Notes under the pieces: model-generated
The model's database searches: none
What the model saw: the letters and a program-made list of their open reading frames with translations, nothing else
What the model was told of the DNA's origin: nothing
Source of the DNA: Paraburkholderia phenazinium
Lineage (GTDB): Bacteria; Pseudomonadota; Gammaproteobacteria; Burkholderiales; Burkholderiaceae
Direction: 5' to 3'
Length of the DNA: 64,000 nucleotides
Assembly: GCF_900142845.1 (NCBI RefSeq)
Contig: NZ_FSRU01000001.1
Span: 248,001 to 312,000, forward strand
Made by a program: the position numbers and the translations under genes
Shown: piece by piece, positions 1-8,301 of the stretch
Layout: each line of letters opens with the position of its first letter
Position numbering within the stretch: position 1 is the stretch's first letter

Positions 1-725
1 TCGCCGATAGGCTGTTCGCCGGCCATCCGAGCAAACGTGTAATCCACCTCGACCCAGTCGTCGCCACGCCGGCGTCCCAGCGAACGCGCGCGCATCTGCC
101 CCATCTGCTTGCGGTGCAGGAACTGATGGTTCATGTCCATCAGGTTTTCGTGCATGAACGAGTAATGGCACTTCACTTCGCGGCCCAGGCGGCGCGTCTT
201 GTAGGCCTTGTCACCCACCGAAGCGAGCGGCGGCAACGGACGTTCCTCAGCCAGCGCGGGATTGCCGGGAAACACGAAGATCAGCCCCTGCTCCTCGCGA
301 CACGGATACGAGCGCACGCCGTTGGGCAAACGCTCGCGGCCCAGATACGGAATGTCGACGCAGCGGCCGCTGCAATCGTAGGTCCAGCCGTGGTAACAGC
401 AGCGAATCGTTTCGCCATCCACCACGCCGCCGTGCAGCGGCACCTGCCGGTGCGCACAGCGGTCTTCCAGCGCGAACGCCTTGCCCGACTCGGTGCGCAC
501 GAGCACGATCGGCTCGCCCGCGAAGGTGACGCCGTGCGCCTTGCCGCGCTTCAGCTCGCGCGACCACGCCAGCGGGTACCAGTAATCGGGGTGGATGGGG
601 ACGCGGCGCAGATCGCGCACAGGCGCGCCACTGAGTGACTCAGTGGATGTGTCATCGGCGGCTTCGGCCGGTGCCTCGGTAGGCGCATCGATAGTGCTGC
701 TGTCCAGCGAAGGAACTACATGCAT
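1..725 (-). CDS. Rieske non-heme iron oxygenase, alpha-type (3' end outside window)
   Basis: The visible 241 residues carry a Rieske [2Fe-2S] site (C90-A-H92 and C109-x2-H112, the latter in CCYHGW) followed by the beginning of a mononuclear iron domain (E193, D197, H200, H204 in ENLMDMNHQFLH). This is the layout of single-polypeptide aromatic or terpenoid oxygenases that take electrons from a separate reductase. The start at 725 has AAGGAGG eight bases upstream. Residues 1-40 are acidic and low-complexity, so the Rieske domain proper begins near residue 44. The two iron histidines are separated by three residues, whereas H-x4-H is the usual spacing. The gene runs off the left edge, so the C-terminal acidic ligand cannot be checked. 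The substrate is unknown. Confidence 0.85.
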   Translation of the reverse strand, partial: MHVVPSLDSSTIDAPTEAPAEAADDTSTESLSGAPVRDLRRVPIHPDYWYPLAWSRELKRGKAHGVTFAGEPIVLVRTESGKAFALEDRCAHRQVPLHGGVVDGETIRCCYHGWTYDCSGRCVDIPYLGRERLPNGVRSYPCREEQGLIFVFPGNPALAEERPLPPLASVGDKAYKTRRLGREVKCHYSFMHENLMDMNHQFLHRKQMGQMRARSLGRRRGDDWVEVDYTFARMAGEQPIG

Positions 726-879
726 GGGCAACGCCTCCTTGCAGTCTGAGATCTGGGTGGGCCCGTAACTTGCACGGGCGGCCAACATAAGGACTCAGTC
801 TACTAGAAGGTGCGTGATCGATGTTTTTGACAATATGTAGGGTTTCCCGCCAGTCCGTCCCGGTCAGCCCCGGCCCCGG

Positions 880-2370
880 TCAGCCCTCATCGTGCGCCAC
901 CAGCCCCGAGCGGCGCTGCGCGCCCCACACGCGGCCACCCCGTAAAAAGTGCAGCCAGCCCATCAGGGCTCCGGTATGGCGCAGCAACTGGAACGTGAAG
1001 GGTTCGACAATCGCCGCCACCAGGGCCAGCCCCAGGTTGGAGCCTACACGCTGACCGGTCCAGCGTCGGTACAGATGGATGCACCACACGTAGAAGGCCA
1101 GATCGATAGCGATCTTGGCGCCGATCACGCCAAAAATCGACAGCACGAGCGTCCCATGCCCGCCGAACAGAAAAGCGAGCAGCAGCGCGAAGGCGGTCAG
1201 GCCGTAGATCGGCTGCATCGTGTCGATGGCCTTGACCGGCAGCATCAGCATGCCGAGCGTGCCGTAGCGCGGATTGCCCGTCATGTCGCGATTCCAGTAC
1301 TGCGTCTGCAAAAAGCCCGCAAACCAGCGGCGCCGCTGCCGCAGAAAACTGCCGAGCGTGCCGGGCGCGTCGGTACGTCCCTGCGCATCGCCCACCACGC
1401 GCACGTCCCAACCGAGCCCATGATCGACCGAATAGCGCCGCAGCCGATGAATCAACTCGTAGTCTTCCACCAGGCACTGCGGGTCGAAGCCACCCACTTC
1501 GACGAGCGCCGAGCGCTTGAACGAAGCGAACGCGCCCGAGATCAGCAGCAGGCTGTCGGCGCGCATCCATGCAAAGCGGGCGATGAAGTTGCGCATGTAC
1601 TCATACGTCTGGAACCATTGGAACACCCGCCCCGAGACGGTCTTGCCGCAGACCGGCACGAGGATGCCGGCCGCCGCCACGAGTTTCGGCTGGTCGGCGA
1701 AGGCCGCTCGCATCGCGTAGGTGGCGTCGTCGTCGAGCAGGGTGTCGGCGTCGACGGTCATCACCGTATCCGTGGTCATCTCCGTGATGGCCGCGTTGAG
1801 CGCGCGCGCCTTGCCGCCGTGCGGCACGCGCAGCCAGTACAGGTTCGGGTGGAGCGCGCTTGGCGCGCTCAGTTCGCCGTCCGGCGCCGCGGTCAGGCCG
1901 AAGCGCCCGGTCAGCAGCGCGGCAGTGCCATCGGTCGAGCCGTCGTCGGCAATCACGATCTGCGCGGGGCCGTGCGTTTGCCGCAGCAGCGCGGCGAGCG
2001 TGACCGGCAACACCGCCGCTTCGTTATGCGAGGCGACGATCACGCCCATGCTCGGCAAGCCGCGCCGGTCCGAGGCCGGATCGAGCGACGGCAGCGGTCG
2101 TATCAGCGGCAGTGTCTTGACCGTGACGAACACGAGCAGCAAGGTGTCGTAGACCACGTAAGCAATCCCGGTCGACCACGCCACCACGCCTTGCAGGAAA
2201 AACGCGCGCGCGAACAGCAGCAACCACAGCACCACCACGCTGAGGTGAATGAACGTGCTCAACAGCGTAGTGGGGCGCGGCACGATACGGGGCGAGGCGA
2301 GCGCCAAGGCTTGTTCCAGAGTTCTCTTCAAAATAGCTGCTGAATCCGTCGATACTGCGGGGTTAATCAT
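880..2370 (-). CDS. Membrane-bound processive family 2 glycosyltransferase
   Basis: A 496-residue protein of the PgaC/NodC/hyaluronan-synthase-like GT2 group. Two N-terminal membrane segments precede a GT-A domain with ADDGSTDGT (nucleotide-sugar binding), a DAD metal motif, EDYEL (general base region) and a QRRRW motif typical of processive enzymes; several membrane helices follow. It probably polymerises or transfers a sugar at the inner membrane, but the sugar and product cannot be told. An in-frame TTG at 2427 would add 19 Arg/Pro-rich residues; I prefer the ATG at 2370, although neither start has a strong ribosome site. It lies 96 bases downstream of the cytochrome b561 gene on the same strand and may be co-transcribed. 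No other polysaccharide genes are adjacent. Confidence 0.8.
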   Translation of the reverse strand: MINPAVSTDSAAILKRTLEQALALASPRIVPRPTTLLSTFIHLSVVVLWLLLFARAFFLQGVVAWSTGIAYVVYDTLLLVFVTVKTLPLIRPLPSLDPASDRRGLPSMGVIVASHNEAAVLPVTLAALLRQTHGPAQIVIADDGSTDGTAALLTGRFGLTAAPDGELSAPSALHPNLYWLRVPHGGKARALNAAITEMTTDTVMTVDADTLLDDDATYAMRAAFADQPKLVAAAGILVPVCGKTVSGRVFQWFQTYEYMRNFIARFAWMRADSLLLISGAFASFKRSALVEVGGFDPQCLVEDYELIHRLRRYSVDHGLGWDVRVVGDAQGRTDAPGTLGSFLRQRRRWFAGFLQTQYWNRDMTGNPRYGTLGMLMLPVKAIDTMQPIYGLTAFALLLAFLFGGHGTLVLSIFGVIGAKIAIDLAFYVWCIHLYRRWTGQRVGSNLGLALVAAIVEPFTFQLLRHTGALMGWLHFLRGGRVWGAQRRSGLVAHDEG

Positions 2371-2466
2371 GGGAACCGCGGGTGGGACCTGCGGGCGGCG
2401 CCTGCGGGTGCGGACCTGCTGCCGCAACCCGCGCGCGAAGAAGCATGCGGGACGAAATCGCCGTCC

Positions 2467-3069
2467 TCAGGGAATCATGCGCTTCAACACGGACTTGCGA
2501 TCGATCCACTCGTGTTTCAGCGCACCGCCCACGTGCATGGCCAGCAGCGCGTAGAGCGCGTAACCCAGCCAGGTGTGCAAGGCGCCGAAGCGGTCATGCA
2601 AGGTTTCCTTGAGCGTCGGGTCGAGGTTCATCACATAGCCGATCCGCGGCCATGGAACCAGGTTGAACAGATGCATGGGATGCGTCGCCGCATCCTTCCA
2701 GGCCGAGTCGTGCAACCAGCCGGACAGCGGCAGGCCGATCATCAGCAAATACAGCAGGAAGTGCGCAACGTGCGCGGCAATCCGCTCCCACGTGGGAAAC
2801 GCCGCCGGCAGCGGCGGCGGCCGATGCGAGACGCGCCACAGAAGGCGCAGCAGCACGAGACCGAGCACGGTGATGCCGATCGACTTATGCGTGTCGATCA
2901 CCGGACGCACCCAGTCGTCGGGCAGCGAATCGGCGCTCAACCCCAGCACCACGTTGCAGATGATCAGGATCGCGATGACCCAGTGGAGCACCATGGCCGT
3001 GCGGGTGTAGCGGGCAACCGCCTGCACGCTGGTCGTGTCGGCGAGGGGGGAGTTGGCCTGAGTGCTCAT
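2467..3069 (-). CDS. Cytochrome b561 family protein
   Basis: A 200-residue protein with four membrane segments and paired histidines in the membrane helices: LHWVIA in helix 1, DTHKS after helix 1-2, AHVAHF in helix 3, and MHVGGALKH in helix 4. This is the pattern of the bacterial di-heme b561 family (YodB/CybB-like), which passes electrons from the quinol pool, in some members to superoxide. The start chosen is the ATG at 3069 (MSTQANSP), because the upstream extension is unlike the family and lacks membrane character. The protein is a normal length for the family. The downstream GT2 gene is on the same strand but has no evident functional link. Confidence 0.85.
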   Translation of the reverse strand: MSTQANSPLADTTSVQAVARYTRTAMVLHWVIAILIICNVVLGLSADSLPDDWVRPVIDTHKSIGITVLGLVLLRLLWRVSHRPPPLPAAFPTWERIAAHVAHFLLYLLMIGLPLSGWLHDSAWKDAATHPMHLFNLVPWPRIGYVMNLDPTLKETLHDRFGALHTWLGYALYALLAMHVGGALKHEWIDRKSVLKRMIP

Positions 3070-3413
3070 CTGTAATTCCGTCCGAAATTGTGCGCGAATG
3101 CGAAAGCTGTTTGAAATTAAACCGGCAATGAAGCAGCGAAACGTCGGCGTTGGTGCATAGCGCGACAGCAGCCAATCATGCAAACGCCGCGCCGCAGCGA
3201 TTTATTCCCTGCCGCGCGCACGAAATACACAATCTTCCTATGAAACGGCCTTGCGCGTACGCCGGTGGCCCGAACACCTCTGCCTACGTTACCGCTGCCC
3301 TTGGTAACGCATCGACTGAAGATGCCCGGCATGCGGTTCTTGCGTATATTCATCGCGGCCTGCGTGGCATAATCTGCGCCAATCATCGCTTCTTCTCGTG
3401 CTCGACGCACAGC
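3070..3413. other. Intergenic region between divergent b561 and copper-cluster genes
   Basis: This 344-base region separates the minus-strand b561 gene from the plus-strand DUF2946 gene and must hold promoters for both. I see no convincing coding sequence. Its clearest structure is the inverted repeat at 3287-3309 listed separately. Confidence 0.5.
3287..3309. promoter_or_regulatory. Inverted repeat CGTTACC-N9-GGTAACG
   Basis: Two perfect 7-base arms (3287-3293 and 3303-3309) around a 9-base spacer lie 105 bases before the DUF2946 start. The symmetry suits a dimeric regulator, possibly for the copper-type genes. The regulator is not identifiable and no copper-sensor gene is in the neighbourhood. 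Confidence 0.35.
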
Positions 3414-3791
3414 ATGCTACGTCTGCGCCTCCAGAAAATCGGCAGCTTGTTGGGATTGCTTGCAATCCTGATGAGTACGCTTGCGCCGACGGTTTCGCAG
3501 GCGCTCGCAGCACACGACCGCCTGGGCGAGGCGCTGTCCACCTACTGCTCTGCCGACCCGGCCAACAGCCCGCTCGCGCACGACAGCAAATCATCCCCTT
3601 CTTCCGCATTCCATTGGCAAGCGTGCGCGTATTGCGGCATGCTCGCCCATGTGCCGGTGCTGCCGGGCACGGCCGCCGCGTTCGTCGCCGAGCTATCGGT
3701 TGCACGCGCAACGATCGCCGTCACGCACGAGACCGTCCACGTCCCGCTCGTCTATACCGCGGCCCAGCCGCGTGCGCCTCCCCTCTCCTGA
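3414..3791 (+). CDS. DUF2946 family protein
   Basis: A 125-residue protein with an N-terminal membrane or signal segment (residues 10-30, LLGLLAILMSTLAPTVSQAL) and a central WQACAYCGMLAH stretch with a CxxC pair flanked by histidines. DUF2946 proteins are small predicted periplasmic or membrane proteins that often sit beside copper-handling genes; their biochemical role is not established. The start at 3414 was chosen because the hydrophobic segment begins soon after. It is 107 bases upstream of the barrel-like gene and probably in the same copC/copD transcript. The Cys/His-rich centre could bind metal, which is inference. Confidence 0.7.
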   Translation: MLRLRLQKIGSLLGLLAILMSTLAPTVSQALAAHDRLGEALSTYCSADPANSPLAHDSKSSPSSAFHWQACAYCGMLAHVPVLPGTAAAFVAELSVARATIAVTHETVHVPLVYTAAQPRAPPLS

Positions 3792-3898
3792 TTCGATCCG
3801 TACACGAACCGTACCCGCGCTGCGCGAGCAGGCGCGGAATGTCGCCGCGCATCTATCTGCACGGCGACTGATCAACACGATCGGAGAACAATCAGATC

Positions 3899-4825
3899 AT
3901 GCGTACGTTTTTCAAACGGCACGCGGCACCCGCACGCGCCGCCTTCATGGCGGCGGCCGGCGCCGCGTGTCTTGCCAGTTCGCCTGGTGCTTCAGCCCAT
4001 GCGGTAGTGGGCGACCGCGTCTTCCCTGCCACGCTGACGGTCGACGACCCCGGCGTAGGAGACGAGTTCGATACCCAGTTCGGCCACATCAAAACCCCGG
4101 ACGACAGCGGCAACGACATGAGCGTCAACACGGTCTCGTATGAGTGGGACAAGCTGATCACGAAGAATCTCGCCTTCAGCGTATCGAGCGATTACGTCAG
4201 TCAGAACGACCCGAACGGCGGATCCACAAAGGGCTGGGACAACGTCACCGTCGGCGCCAAATATCTGCTCTACGCCAACGCGCGGCATGAATTCATGATG
4301 TCGATCGGGCTCGAAACGGAAATCGGCGGCACGGGTGCGAAATCGATCGCAAACTCGTTTTCGACCTTCACGCCGGACTTCTATTTCGGCAAGGGCTTCG
4401 GCGATCTGCCCGCGTCGCTCAGCTACCTGCGGCCGTTCGCCATCACCGGCGAACTGGGTCCCAACCTGACGACGGCTTCGTCGGACAACGGTCCGAATTC
4501 CTTCGGCTGGGGCTTCACCTTGCAGTACAGCATTCCTTACCTGCAAGACCAGGTGAAGGACCTCGGAATTCCGCAACCGTTCAAAGACATGGTCCTGGTC
4601 GTAGAGGCGCCGATGAGCACCTGTACGGAGGGCGCGTGCGCCGGGCAAACCACGGGCACGATCAACCCGGGGTTTCTCTGGCTTAACCGCTACGGCCAGT
4701 TCGGCATCGAAGCGCAGATTCCGGTCAATCACCTGAGCGGCAATCACGTTGGCGTGCTGTTCGACGCGCACCTGTATTTCGACGACATCTTCCCTAACTC
4801 TCTTGGCAAGCCGCTCTTCAACTAA
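3899..4825 (+). CDS. Secreted, probable outer-membrane beta-barrel protein of copper-type cluster
   Basis: A 308-residue protein with a signal peptide (residues 1-34, ending ASAHA) and a mature part with alternating short hydrophobic strands, many Gly/Asn turns and a C-terminal Phe-containing end (LGKPLFN). That composition suggests an outer-membrane barrel. I do not recognise a characterised homologue. Its stop codon directly abuts the copC start (TAAATG), so the two are almost certainly translated together, implying a role in metal transport or in the same envelope process. An internal TCTEGACAGQ loop around residue 240 carries two cysteines that could form a disulfide. Naming it a transporter would go beyond the evidence. 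Confidence 0.7.
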   Translation: MRTFFKRHAAPARAAFMAAAGAACLASSPGASAHAVVGDRVFPATLTVDDPGVGDEFDTQFGHIKTPDDSGNDMSVNTVSYEWDKLITKNLAFSVSSDYVSQNDPNGGSTKGWDNVTVGAKYLLYANARHEFMMSIGLETEIGGTGAKSIANSFSTFTPDFYFGKGFGDLPASLSYLRPFAITGELGPNLTTASSDNGPNSFGWGFTLQYSIPYLQDQVKDLGIPQPFKDMVLVVEAPMSTCTEGACAGQTTGTINPGFLWLNRYGQFGIEAQIPVNHLSGNHVGVLFDAHLYFDDIFPNSLGKPLFN

Positions 4826-5203
4826 ATGAAAAACGCTCTCGTGAACTCATCTCTCGCGCGCGGCCTGGTCGCCGCGCTGACGCTGACGGTCGCGCAACTC
4901 GCGCACGCTCATGCCTATCCGACTCACCAGGCGCCGTCCGCCGGCGCCACCGTGTCCACCTCGCAAAAGGACGTGGCGATCGATTTCGACGACGGCCTCG
5001 AACCGGCCTTCAGTTCGATCACCGTGACCGATGCGCAAGGCAAGCCGGTGACGAGCGGCAAGGCTGTGGTCGATCCGTCGAACAACAAGCACATGTCGGT
5101 GACGCTGAACCCGCTGACACCTGGGGACTACTCGGTCGCATGGGTCGCGGTGGCGGAAGACGGGCACCGTACGCAGGGCCACTACAGCTTCACGGTGAAG
5201 TGA
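4826..5203 (+). CDS. copC: Copper resistance protein CopC
   Basis: A 125-residue periplasmic copper-binding protein. A signal peptide (cleavage after AHA, near residue 29) is followed by a CopC-type immunoglobulin-like fold that ends in EDGHRTQGHYSFTV, the conserved C-terminal strand with two histidines. Copper ligands in this family include the mature N-terminal histidine and downstream Asp/His; a His lies at the predicted cleavage site (HAHAYP). No Met-rich loop is visible, which fits a form that binds Cu(II) at a single site. It starts one base after the upstream stop and is followed by copD, the usual partner. Confidence 0.9.
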   Translation: MKNALVNSSLARGLVAALTLTVAQLAHAHAYPTHQAPSAGATVSTSQKDVAIDFDDGLEPAFSSITVTDAQGKPVTSGKAVVDPSNNKHMSVTLNPLTPGDYSVAWVAVAEDGHRTQGHYSFTVK

Positions 5204-5205
5204 CG

Positions 5206-6153
5206 GTGGATCCGCTCGTCGTCGTGCAGATCCTCGTCGCGGCCGCGCAAGACATGGTGTTGGCGCTCGCGGTTGGGGCGCTCGCGTGCAGTGCGATGCT
5301 CGAGCGGCAACCGTCTGCTTGCCCGGCCACTTCGGCTGCGCTTGGCCGTTCGAGACTCGCTGCGCTTGTGCTGCTGGTACTCGCCTGCGGCCTGTATCTG
5401 TGGCTGCAAGCCGCCGTGATGGGCGGGACGCCGTTCAGCGAGGCGGGACCCGTCGTGAGTGCGGTGTTGACGCAATCGCACTTTGGGATTGCCTGGTCGG
5501 TGGGATGCGCCGGTGCGGTGCTCGCCTGCTTCGGCGGCGCGCGTCGCGGCCGCACAGCAGGGTGGGTGGCGACGGCGGGCATGATCGTCTACGTGGCGGG
5601 CAAGGCTGCCGCCAGTCACGCGGCCGATGCCGGCGATTTCACGCTACGCGAAGGCATCCATGTCCTGCATCTGAGTGCGACGGCTTTGTGGGCAGGTAGC
5701 GTGATTGTTGCTGCGCCGGTGCTGTGGAGGTGGAACTCGAACGCGGCGGTATCTACGGAGGCAACCACGGTAGCCTCCGCCGGGCCCGCAAACCGCGTAG
5801 CGTTCTGCGCGCAGTTGTCGCATCTGGCAACCGTCGCGCTCGCTGTGGTGATCGTGACCGGCATCTATAACGCCACGCAGGACACCGCGCACCTCACCGC
5901 GCCGTTGCTTGGCGTGCTGTATGGGCGCGTGCTGGCGCTCAAGCTGGTGCTGGTCACGCTGGCGGTGCTGCTAGGGGGCTACAACCGGATGATCTATCTG
6001 CCGCGCCTCCAACACACTGCGGCTGACGGCGGCCCCGCGTATCGCGATGCGCAGCGCAGCTTCGACCGGTTGCTGGCGGTTGAGGCCGTGGCGATGGTGG
6101 CTATCCTGGTCGTGGCCGGCGTGCTTGGCCACACGTCACCCTCGGGCGGCTAG
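5206..6153 (+). CDS. copD: Copper resistance protein CopD
   Basis: A 315-residue inner-membrane protein with about eight predicted helices and a typical CopD core (LREGIHVLHLSATALWAGS, then ATVALAVVIVTGIYNA). CopD works with CopC to take copper into the cytoplasm. A GTG at 5206 is chosen because GGTGAAG lies five bases upstream; an alternative GTG at 5200 would overlap the copC stop as GTGA. Either way translation is coupled to copC. Conserved His/Glu residues in the third and fifth helices are present (EGIHVLHLS). The cluster has no visible copA/copB oxidase or CopRS sensor. Confidence 0.88.
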   Translation: MDPLVVVQILVAAAQDMVLALAVGALACSAMLERQPSACPATSAALGRSRLAALVLLVLACGLYLWLQAAVMGGTPFSEAGPVVSAVLTQSHFGIAWSVGCAGAVLACFGGARRGRTAGWVATAGMIVYVAGKAAASHAADAGDFTLREGIHVLHLSATALWAGSVIVAAPVLWRWNSNAAVSTEATTVASAGPANRVAFCAQLSHLATVALAVVIVTGIYNATQDTAHLTAPLLGVLYGRVLALKLVLVTLAVLLGGYNRMIYLPRLQHTAADGGPAYRDAQRSFDRLLAVEAVAMVAILVVAGVLGHTSPSGG

Positions 6154-6284
6154 ACAGATGCGGAGGGTGCGCCAGCATCGGCATGATGCATCAACACGCT
6201 GGCGCATCCGTTCACCATCCGGTGGCAAATGTTTGCGCCGAGGTGGTCGCCATAAGGCTGTGTATGACGTCCACCGCACCGCTC

Positions 6285-7076
6285 TCAACGTCGCGCGATC
6301 AGCGCGATCGATTCCACCCGCTCGTCGAGCGAGCCATCCACCGCATGCGCTTCGAGCAACTGCCGCGCGCGCGCCAACAGTTCATCGAGCCTTGAGCCAA
6401 GCCGCTCGCGCGAGAGGCTCGACATCGATAGCACCCGCGCGATCAGCGAGTCCAGCGCCACGCGCCGCTTTTCGATGATCGACACACGCTCCAGCGCGTT
6501 GAACGCAGACTTCAGCAACACGGTCTCGTGACTCTCCCAACTATCGGACTTGCGCTGCTCGCGCGCCGGATCGGTTTGCGCATACTCATCGAGGAGCGCC
6601 CGATACGGCGCGTGCCAGGGCGTCGATGCATCGTCGGCATGCGAGGTCGCGAACAGCACCACAGCGCCCGCGGGATCGAGCAGTTGATCGAGTCGTGCCA
6701 GCGTGTCGGGGCGGTCCATCCAGTGAAACGCACGGCCGATCACGGCAAGCTGAAAACGGCCCCACTCCGCCGACAGGTCGTATGAACTCCCCAGCCGGTA
6801 TTCGATGTTCGGCGCGATGCCCAGCCCAAGGTCAGCCGCGATGCGCAGCATTTCCGGCTCGGGGTCGAGCGCGACGCCTGTGCCCACCCATGACGAAAAC
6901 GCCAGCGACAGTTGCCCCGGTCCACAACCGACGTCGAGCAATCGCTGGGTGCCGTCGAGCTTGCACGATTCGGCCACGCGGCGGATCAGACGCGGCGAAT
7001 AAGCGGGGCGGCCGCTCAGATAGTGAGCGGCATTGCTTTTGAAGCGATCAGGGATGAACGGGATAGGCGTCGTCAT
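6285..7076 (-). CDS. Class I SAM-dependent methyltransferase
   Basis: A 263-residue cytosolic protein with the SAM-binding motif LLDVGCGPGQL (residues about 41-51) and the FQLAVIGRAFHWMDR post-motif typical of the methyltransferase type 11 / UbiE-like group. The YLSGRPAYSP stretch near the N-terminus is common in uncharacterised members that start with a short substrate-lid helix. The substrate is unknown. The ATG at 7076 is the first codon consistent with the fold; a longer open frame upstream is Arg-rich and antisense-like. It lies 130 bases downstream of the alpha/beta hydrolase gene on the same strand and may be transcribed with it. Confidence 0.75.
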   Translation of the reverse strand: MTTPIPFIPDRFKSNAAHYLSGRPAYSPRLIRRVAESCKLDGTQRLLDVGCGPGQLSLAFSSWVGTGVALDPEPEMLRIAADLGLGIAPNIEYRLGSSYDLSAEWGRFQLAVIGRAFHWMDRPDTLARLDQLLDPAGAVVLFATSHADDASTPWHAPYRALLDEYAQTDPAREQRKSDSWESHETVLLKSAFNALERVSIIEKRRVALDSLIARVLSMSSLSRERLGSRLDELLARARQLLEAHAVDGSLDERVESIALIARR

Positions 7077-7206
7077 GGGCGGTTCCGTCGAAGCCGCGCG
7101 ATAACGGGACGTGAAGCGCCGCGCAGCCGGCAAAGTATGACGCCGTGCGGCGTGTGCTGTCGAGACGCGCACTACGGCGCGGGCGTACCCCAGTTCGCGC
7201 CGCGAG

Positions 7207-8274
7207 TCACTCCGTCGCGCCGCCCTCGCTCGGATCCGATTGCGCTTGCGACGCCAGTCCGCCCGCGTCCACCCAATCCGCCCGCGCCTTTGCATCGAAC
7301 AGCGCCAGCAGACCCTCAGCCGAATTGAACATGCCCTCGCCGTTGTGCCCCACGCCGGGCACCTCCCAGCAGCGGTGCCCGAGTTGCGGATGCCGGGTGC
7401 GCAGGTACGCCACATAAGCCAGACCACGCGCCAGCCGGTGCGGGCCTTGCGCGTTGGCGGCGCAAGAGCGGTCGAGCGCCTGATGCTGCGGATCGCAGTC
7501 GGCCCCGCCAAGCAGATAGATGACGTCGCTGCTGACGTAGCGTTGCTCGAGCGTCGCAAACGCCGCGCTACTCGCGTAACGCGGCGGCTCGTGAATGCCG
7601 TACTTCCAGGTATCGACCCCGACGCAGTCGCGTTCGTCCACCGGACTGAAGCCGCCCTGTCCATCGGGCCTCAGCTTGTCGAAATACACATACGACGAAG
7701 GATTGGCGATCACATAACGGCAAGGCACGCCCTGCTGTTCAAGCAGGGCCGCCGCGCGCCCCACCACCGCGTAACGATGCGCCACCTGCGCGCCGCCCGA
7801 GTGACCGGCAATCACCACTTCGCGCAAGGCGGCGAAGCGCGAGCGGTCCGCGACGGCTTCGATCAGACTATCAAGGACATCGAACGAACTAAGCGGCGCG
7901 GGACCGAGCGCATCGTCGCCGCCCATCCAGCTGGTCCAGTCCCAATGCAGCGCATCTGCATCCAGGCCGTGCGCGGCGATATCGGCGCTGGCGAGAAACT
8001 GCGGCACGAGCAGCAAGGTGTCGTCAGGGTCGACATCGGCCGCGGCCAAAGCACGTTGCGCGGACAACAGATACGCATCCGCGTCGCGCAGCCGGCCGTG
8101 CAGCACGATGACGACACGGCTCACGCGATGATCGAGCGCCTCGCCCGCCGAGCGGTACACCGGCACCCAGCCGGACCCGCGCGCCGTGCTGACGCGAAAC
8201 CGCTCGCTGCCGACCACGCGCACCGGATACTCGTTGCGCGGACGGGCCCGCTCGCGGGGACTGAAATCGGTCAT
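7207..8274 (-). CDS. Alpha/beta hydrolase-fold protein
   Basis: A 355-residue protein with VVIVLHGRLRDADAY (oxyanion region), a nucleophile elbow AGHSGGAQ (S159), and a late VPGVGHNGEGM that can supply the catalytic His. No signal peptide is evident. The family, annotated only as alpha/beta hydrolase or putative esterase, has no assigned substrate that I can name. The start is ATG 8274 rather than a TTG two codons earlier. It lies 27 bases after the MHS transporter gene on the same strand, suggesting that the pair imports and hydrolyses a common ester or amide. Four cysteines (C185, C219 and a later pair) are scattered without a motif. Confidence 0.7.
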   Translation of the reverse strand: MTDFSPRERARPRNEYPVRVVGSERFRVSTARGSGWVPVYRSAGEALDHRVSRVVIVLHGRLRDADAYLLSAQRALAAADVDPDDTLLLVPQFLASADIAAHGLDADALHWDWTSWMGGDDALGPAPLSSFDVLDSLIEAVADRSRFAALREVVIAGHSGGAQVAHRYAVVGRAAALLEQQGVPCRYVIANPSSYVYFDKLRPDGQGGFSPVDERDCVGVDTWKYGIHEPPRYASSAAFATLEQRYVSSDVIYLLGGADCDPQHQALDRSCAANAQGPHRLARGLAYVAYLRTRHPQLGHRCWEVPGVGHNGEGMFNSAEGLLALFDAKARADWVDAGGLASQAQSDPSEGGATE

Positions 8275-8301
8275 GGTCAAATCAACGTCGAAAAAATGGG
8301 G

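Noticed and set aside
949..2343. Long antisense open frame over the GT2 gene (464 codons)
   Set aside because: Gln/Arg/His-rich translation without domains, exactly opposite a gene with clear GT2 motifs; typical of high-GC antisense frames.
3898..3899. A metal-sensor gene next to the copper-type cluster
   Set aside because: None is visible in 1-7 kb; only the operator-like repeat is present.
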